Shown here: positions 8,890 to 12,175 of the stretch, in pieces
Layout of the letters: each line of letters begins with the position of its first letter
Numbering within the stretch: position 1 is the first letter of the stretch
Origin: Euperipatoides rowelli
Lineage: Eukaryota > Onychophora > Udeonychophora > Euonychophora > Peripatopsidae
Strand: one strand, 5' to 3'
Length of the DNA: 12,175 bases
NCBI GenBank assembly: GCA_003024985.2
Contig: PXIH01S0057687.1
Translations under genes and position numbers: made by a program
Notes under the pieces: model-generated
Databases searched by the model: none
What the model was told of the DNA's origin: nothing
What the model saw: only the letters and a program-made list of their open reading frames with translations

Positions 8890-9361
8890 AATATATATCC
8901 AGACCTATTCATTTGTTCTACATGTTATAGCTATTGAACCAACACTGTTGTTCTTGTTCTAATTGATTTAGTTTGATAACATCGTCATTGAAAATAGGTT
9001 TTCAGTAAACCATTAAACAAAATATTTACCCAATACTAGATGTTTATCAGAATTTATTTTATGGAGACCTGGGTCTGTAAAAGTATAATTGATCCTTGGT
9101 CAACATACAGATGTCATTTCCTTTCTCACTTGACTTATTCAATGTTAAAGGCCCTTGATGAGTTTCTTGAATAATTTTAAAAATTAAGAAACTACACTGT
9201 TTATAAAGTCTCATTATGAAAAAGAAAGAAAATGAAAAAGAATTAAATATTTATTAAAAGGTGCACACTGCTACCAATAGGTGGGGTTGAAATCACCAAA
9301 TTTGCTTCTATGTGGGAAAAGGCTCTTTTGTTGCACTTCATTGGATGGGTTCAAATCTTGA
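8890..9361. other. No intact gene seen; region upstream of the transposase relic
   Basis: The earlier part of the transposase (first catalytic Asp and DNA-binding domain) should lie here if the copy were full length, but I cannot recognise it, so the relic is probably 5'-truncated or too decayed. GGTTCAAATCT at 9348-9358 matches a polymerase III B box by itself, without a matching A box. Confidence 0.45.
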
Positions 9362-9695
9362 GTGATTTTCCAATGTGATGTTGCACTACCACATTGAGGG
9401 TTAATTGTTCAAGATTTTCTTAACATTATATTTCCTGACTAATTGATTGGGCAGATTGATCTAACACCGTGACCACTATAGTTGCCAGATATAACTCCTC
9501 TAAAGTTTACTGTGGTGTTATTTTAAGGATACAATCTATTCGACACCAGTGCTTGATATCATGACTTTGAAGATGAAGATAACAGATGCTATCATGGCTT
9601 TTTCCAAAGAACTGTTGACAAAACATGATGCGAGATTACATATTGACTGGATATGATGCAGGTCATGAGATGGCGCTCATGTGCAAGTGTATTAA
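9362..9695 (+). pseudogene. Decayed mariner-like (Tc1/mariner superfamily) transposase, C-terminal part
   Basis: Transposases of this superfamily cut and paste their own DNA with a DDE/D catalytic triad. Translating from 9362 gives IFQCD then ALPH (family motif FQQDGAPPH; second catalytic Asp at 9377-9379), FLN..FPD (9416-9439), LIGQ (9443-9454) and LPDITPL (9482-9502), matching the family's SPDLTPLDFF block with the third catalytic Asp at 9488-9490. There are 36 codons between the two Asps. A one-base frame change near 9503-9512 then leads to LWCYFKDTIYSTPVLDI (9510-9560), a Lys-rich helix ending ITDAI, and the tail DGAHVQVY before TAA at 9693-9695. In-frame stops sit at 9395, 9440, 9470, 9479, 9654 and 9666. 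The copy is therefore dead. The N-terminal two thirds were not found. The family assignment comes from remembered motifs. Confidence 0.85.
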
Positions 9696-10979
9696 AATTA
9701 TAATAAAAACTTGAAGAGTTTATCTACATTTTGTCACAAGCTGTTCATTGCTACTAATAACATTTTTATTTTAATTAATCTATTTTATCGTAATAGGGAA
9801 AGATTTTACAAACATCCTGTAAGTCATTCAACATAAAATATTAAGTGACTTTAGGGACTATGATATCATAATTAACAGTAAAAGACATTTATGGTAGAGG
9901 GAGGGGGGAGGGGAATGTAATAAGTTATCTAAAAATTGTTTCAAATTATAATTCTACATAATACTTCACCAGCTGTATAAATTCCATTATTATTAATCAA
10001 ACTTAAACTTTAAAGGGGATGGGGGAAATTCAATATGTGACAATGTTTTTTTTTTTTTTTTTTAGAATTTTACATTTCTTAAAATCAATTCTTAATTTTT
10101 TACATATAATTTAATAGCTAAAAGGGGGATCAAGATTTACCTGATTCTTGGTTCATGGAAATAATTGTCTTTCCCGCCCTCCTCCTCCCTCCAAAATGAA
10201 ATTTTCAGTCATTATTTATTAGAATTCCTCAACCTTGTTTTTTGTACCATTAAAAACTTGATGAAGTGCTAGCCTATACTTTGTCATTATTGATGAACTA
10301 AATAGCATACCCAGATTTCATTCAAACCAAATCGTTTAGATTAAACTTTTCATTTGTCCAAATTAGAGATGTTGAATAGACAGTTAATAATCTAAAAATT
10401 TAAAATAACTGAATTAGTATTATGCAGATTTATTAAGATTAATATAATAGACAGTACATATAATAATGTGCACAAAATATATCAATAATATATAATATAT
10501 AATTTATATCTATATACAGGTATATACAGTAAATATATACATATTTATGATATCTAATCCTTAGCTCAGACAGGACAAATATAATAATCTTATAAAATGA
10601 ATAATAAAATTTAAGAAACTAAATTATTTGAATTAATTAATTTGCACATATAAATAATGGGTAACTTAACATATCTCACTGTTATATAATGGAATATTTA
10701 ACTTATTGAAATTTCTGGTTTTTCTATTTGATGTACTAAAATGATAAATCGGGAGAAATTGTGGAAAGACCTTTAAAAATTGAATTGCAAATTTATGCAT
10801 GAAAGTATTCCTAAATGAATATAAAGTTTCCAATTTTTTTTGTAGTTTTAATTGAACTCCTGGATATATCAATCACTGTATAAATAATAATATTGATTTT
10901 TTTTTAAAATATGTTTGATATGACTGTAAACTTTGTACAATCATATAAAAAAAAAACCCAAGTAAATAACACCCTAGAT
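9696..10979. other. No gene seen; AT-rich spacer with G-rich and C-rich patches
   Basis: It holds a G-rich patch at 9899-9913 (GGGAGGGGGGAGGGG), more G runs at 10015-10025 and 10123-10127, an 18-base T run at 10046-10063, and a C-rich patch at 10173-10192. A TA-rich tract with ATATACA repeats lies at about 10475-10545. A minus-strand frame at 10666-10872 has no ATG at its head and a composition expected from AT-rich DNA, so it is not called. Confidence 0.5.
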
Positions 10980-11280
10980 CAGGAGTGGGAACCTTTTTTC
11001 TGTCATGGGCCATTTGGATATTTATAACATCATTCGCGGGTCATACACAATTATCAACTTAAAAATTAGTTTGCTATATTTGGTCAAAAATTTAATTAAG
11101 TCACCCCTAATGTGATGGCTGGAACTGCTATGTGTCCCGTTATGATTCTTTTAATATAAATTTATTTTGCTATGAAAACGCTCCCAAATTTATTGAGTCT
11201 CACCAGCGGGGAAAGACCAAAATGATTTTGTGGGCATTGTATGGCCTATGGACCTGAGGTTCATAACCCCTGCTCTAGAT
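10972..11280. repeat. 8-bp target-site duplication flanking the hAT element
   Basis: CCCTAGAT at 10972-10979 and CTCTAGAT at 11273-11280 agree at 7 of 8 positions and directly abut the element ends. Eight bases is the duplication length made by hAT transposases. The single difference suggests an insertion that has had time to mutate. Confidence 0.8.
10980..11272. mobile_element. Non-autonomous hAT element (MITE), 293 bp
   Basis: The left end starts CAGGAGTGGGAACC. The right end, read inward on the minus strand, starts CAGGGGTTATGAACC. Both fit the CAG..G terminal signature of hAT transposons, and imperfect inverted similarity continues inward to a shared GGCCAT (about 11008-11013 on the left, its mirror ATGGCC at 11241-11246 on the right). 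The body is more GC-rich than its surroundings. It has no coding capacity, so it would have moved using a transposase made elsewhere. The neighbouring duplication supports a complete, undivided insertion. Sub-family is not assigned. Confidence 0.82.
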
Positions 11281-12107
11281 AAATTATTTTTAATGTTAAG
11301 TATAAATAATGAAGACATTTTTTTTAATATATACAAATTTTAGATGAATATTTTTTATTCATTATGGACTTAGTTTTGAACAGATGAAAAATATTATGAA
11401 TTGGTTTTCCCAAATTAAATTTTAAATAATGCCTGTTTTAATATTGATATTTATTATACTAAATCTGTAGAACTGTTTTTTTTTAATAAATGCATATATA
11501 ATGATAATTAAATAATTTTTAATACTCTGAATAAAATCATTTTTGAGTTATCTCCATTCACCTCATCTGAAAGAATTTTTTTCTAATCCGATTCAATTAT
11601 AATATTTTAACCTTAATTAGTTGTGATTAATGTTGCATGTCTGTTTTTAATGAAATTTTATTTCAAAACATTCATGATTACAGATTAATCAAGGAGAAGG
11701 AATAAAAACTTGATATTCTATTCATCATTCTGTTAATTGAACAATTATTTAAATCAAGCATTCAAAAGAGGGGAGGAAATGCACTAATTAATTAATACTT
11801 AACTTGGAACTAAAGTTTAAACGTTATTGCTGTAAACAAATCATTGTCATTTGTTTTGAAACTGTTCAAAAATAAATATTCAAGAAGTCTGTGTTGAGAT
11901 ATTGATAGAAAATAAAAAAATTAATGGTGGCCATATGGTATCGCCTGGCATGTGTGAGGTGCCGATAGTCTTGGCAACTTTAGCCATCCACATCATTAGT
12001 ACCAAGGGTCAGCTGATTACTTTTAGATTGGAACATTTTAAAAATAACCATATGTATTAACTCTGGGCCACCAAGATTAAACATATACAGTATACACTTT
12101 ATTGCGT

Positions 12108-12110
<3 letters not shown>
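11281..12110. other. No gene seen; AT-rich spacer with one inverted pair
   Basis: Mostly featureless AT-rich DNA. From about 11926 to 12072 it becomes less AT-rich. GGTGGCC at 11926-11932 followed by CATATGGT at 11932-11939 has complements in mirrored order at 12047-12054 (ACCATATG) and 12066-12072 (GGCCACC). This could be a small terminal-inverted-repeat insertion of about 150 bp, but the arms do not align without a gap of about 11 bases. Confidence 0.4.

Positions 12111-12175
<65 letters not shown>
12111..12175. repeat. CA/GT microsatellite, truncated by the window edge
   Basis: AC dinucleotides run from 12111 to the last base, broken once by GCACGC at about 12139-12144. The true length is unknown because the array leaves the window. 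The minus-strand frame of alternating Cys and Val through it is an artefact. Confidence 0.97.

Noticed and set aside
9348-9358. Second polymerase III promoter (B box GGTTCAAATCT)
   Set aside because: No A box at the right distance, and it lies at the edge of the transposase relic, so it is probably chance.
10666-10872. 68-codon minus-strand ORF
   Set aside because: No ATG at its head, composition expected for AT-rich DNA, no recognisable motif.
11980-12174. Cys/Val-rich minus-strand ORF
   Set aside because: It is generated by the CA microsatellite.

Overview
The window looks like nuclear DNA from an invertebrate animal. It is very AT-rich (about 70% A+T or more by eye) and dominated by repeats and decayed transposable elements. 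I see no operons, bacterial-type genes, intact protein-coding gene or rRNA. A mollusc or another lophotrochozoan would fit the mix of tRNA-derived SINE, hAT and mariner relics, minisatellites and ATT/CA microsatellites, but that placement is a guess. The DNA is best read as intergenic or long-intron sequence.

Layout. 1-1229 is the end of a minisatellite array with 27-bp and 38-bp units and a higher-order pattern. 1250-1389 (minus strand) reads like a short piece of protein but has no clear gene structure. 1725-2460 is a candidate non-autonomous DNA transposon with 16-bp perfect terminal inverted repeats and several internal copies of the same motif. About 3381-3560 is a tRNA-derived SINE. 4525-4605 is a perfect 27-copy ATT microsatellite. 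4879-5244 (minus) is an unusually hydrophilic open frame of about 120 codons, the best candidate for an unrecognised exon. 5232-5400 is probably a dispersed-repeat fragment. 5780-6223 is a 29-bp minisatellite. 6826-7149 (minus) is a long hydrophobic open frame in pyrimidine-rich DNA. 8551-8655 is a short hairpin-bearing repeat cluster. 9362-9695 is a clear relic of the C-terminal part of a mariner-like (DDE) transposase, broken by stops and a frameshift. 10980-11272 is a 293-bp non-autonomous hAT element with a recognisable 8-bp target-site duplication. 12111-12175 is a CA microsatellite running off the window edge.

Nothing here shows genes working together. The history it records is insertion of at least four mobile-element classes (Tc1/mariner superfamily, hAT, an unassigned TIR element, a SINE), followed by decay and by growth of two independent minisatellites of nearly the same period. 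The three coding-like minus-strand stretches all lie on one strand, so they could belong to one gene with very long introns, but I could not connect them or name a family. No obviously new biological system is visible. The most checkable observations are the mariner relic, the hAT copy with its duplication, the 1.7-2.5 kb TIR element and the higher-order minisatellite.
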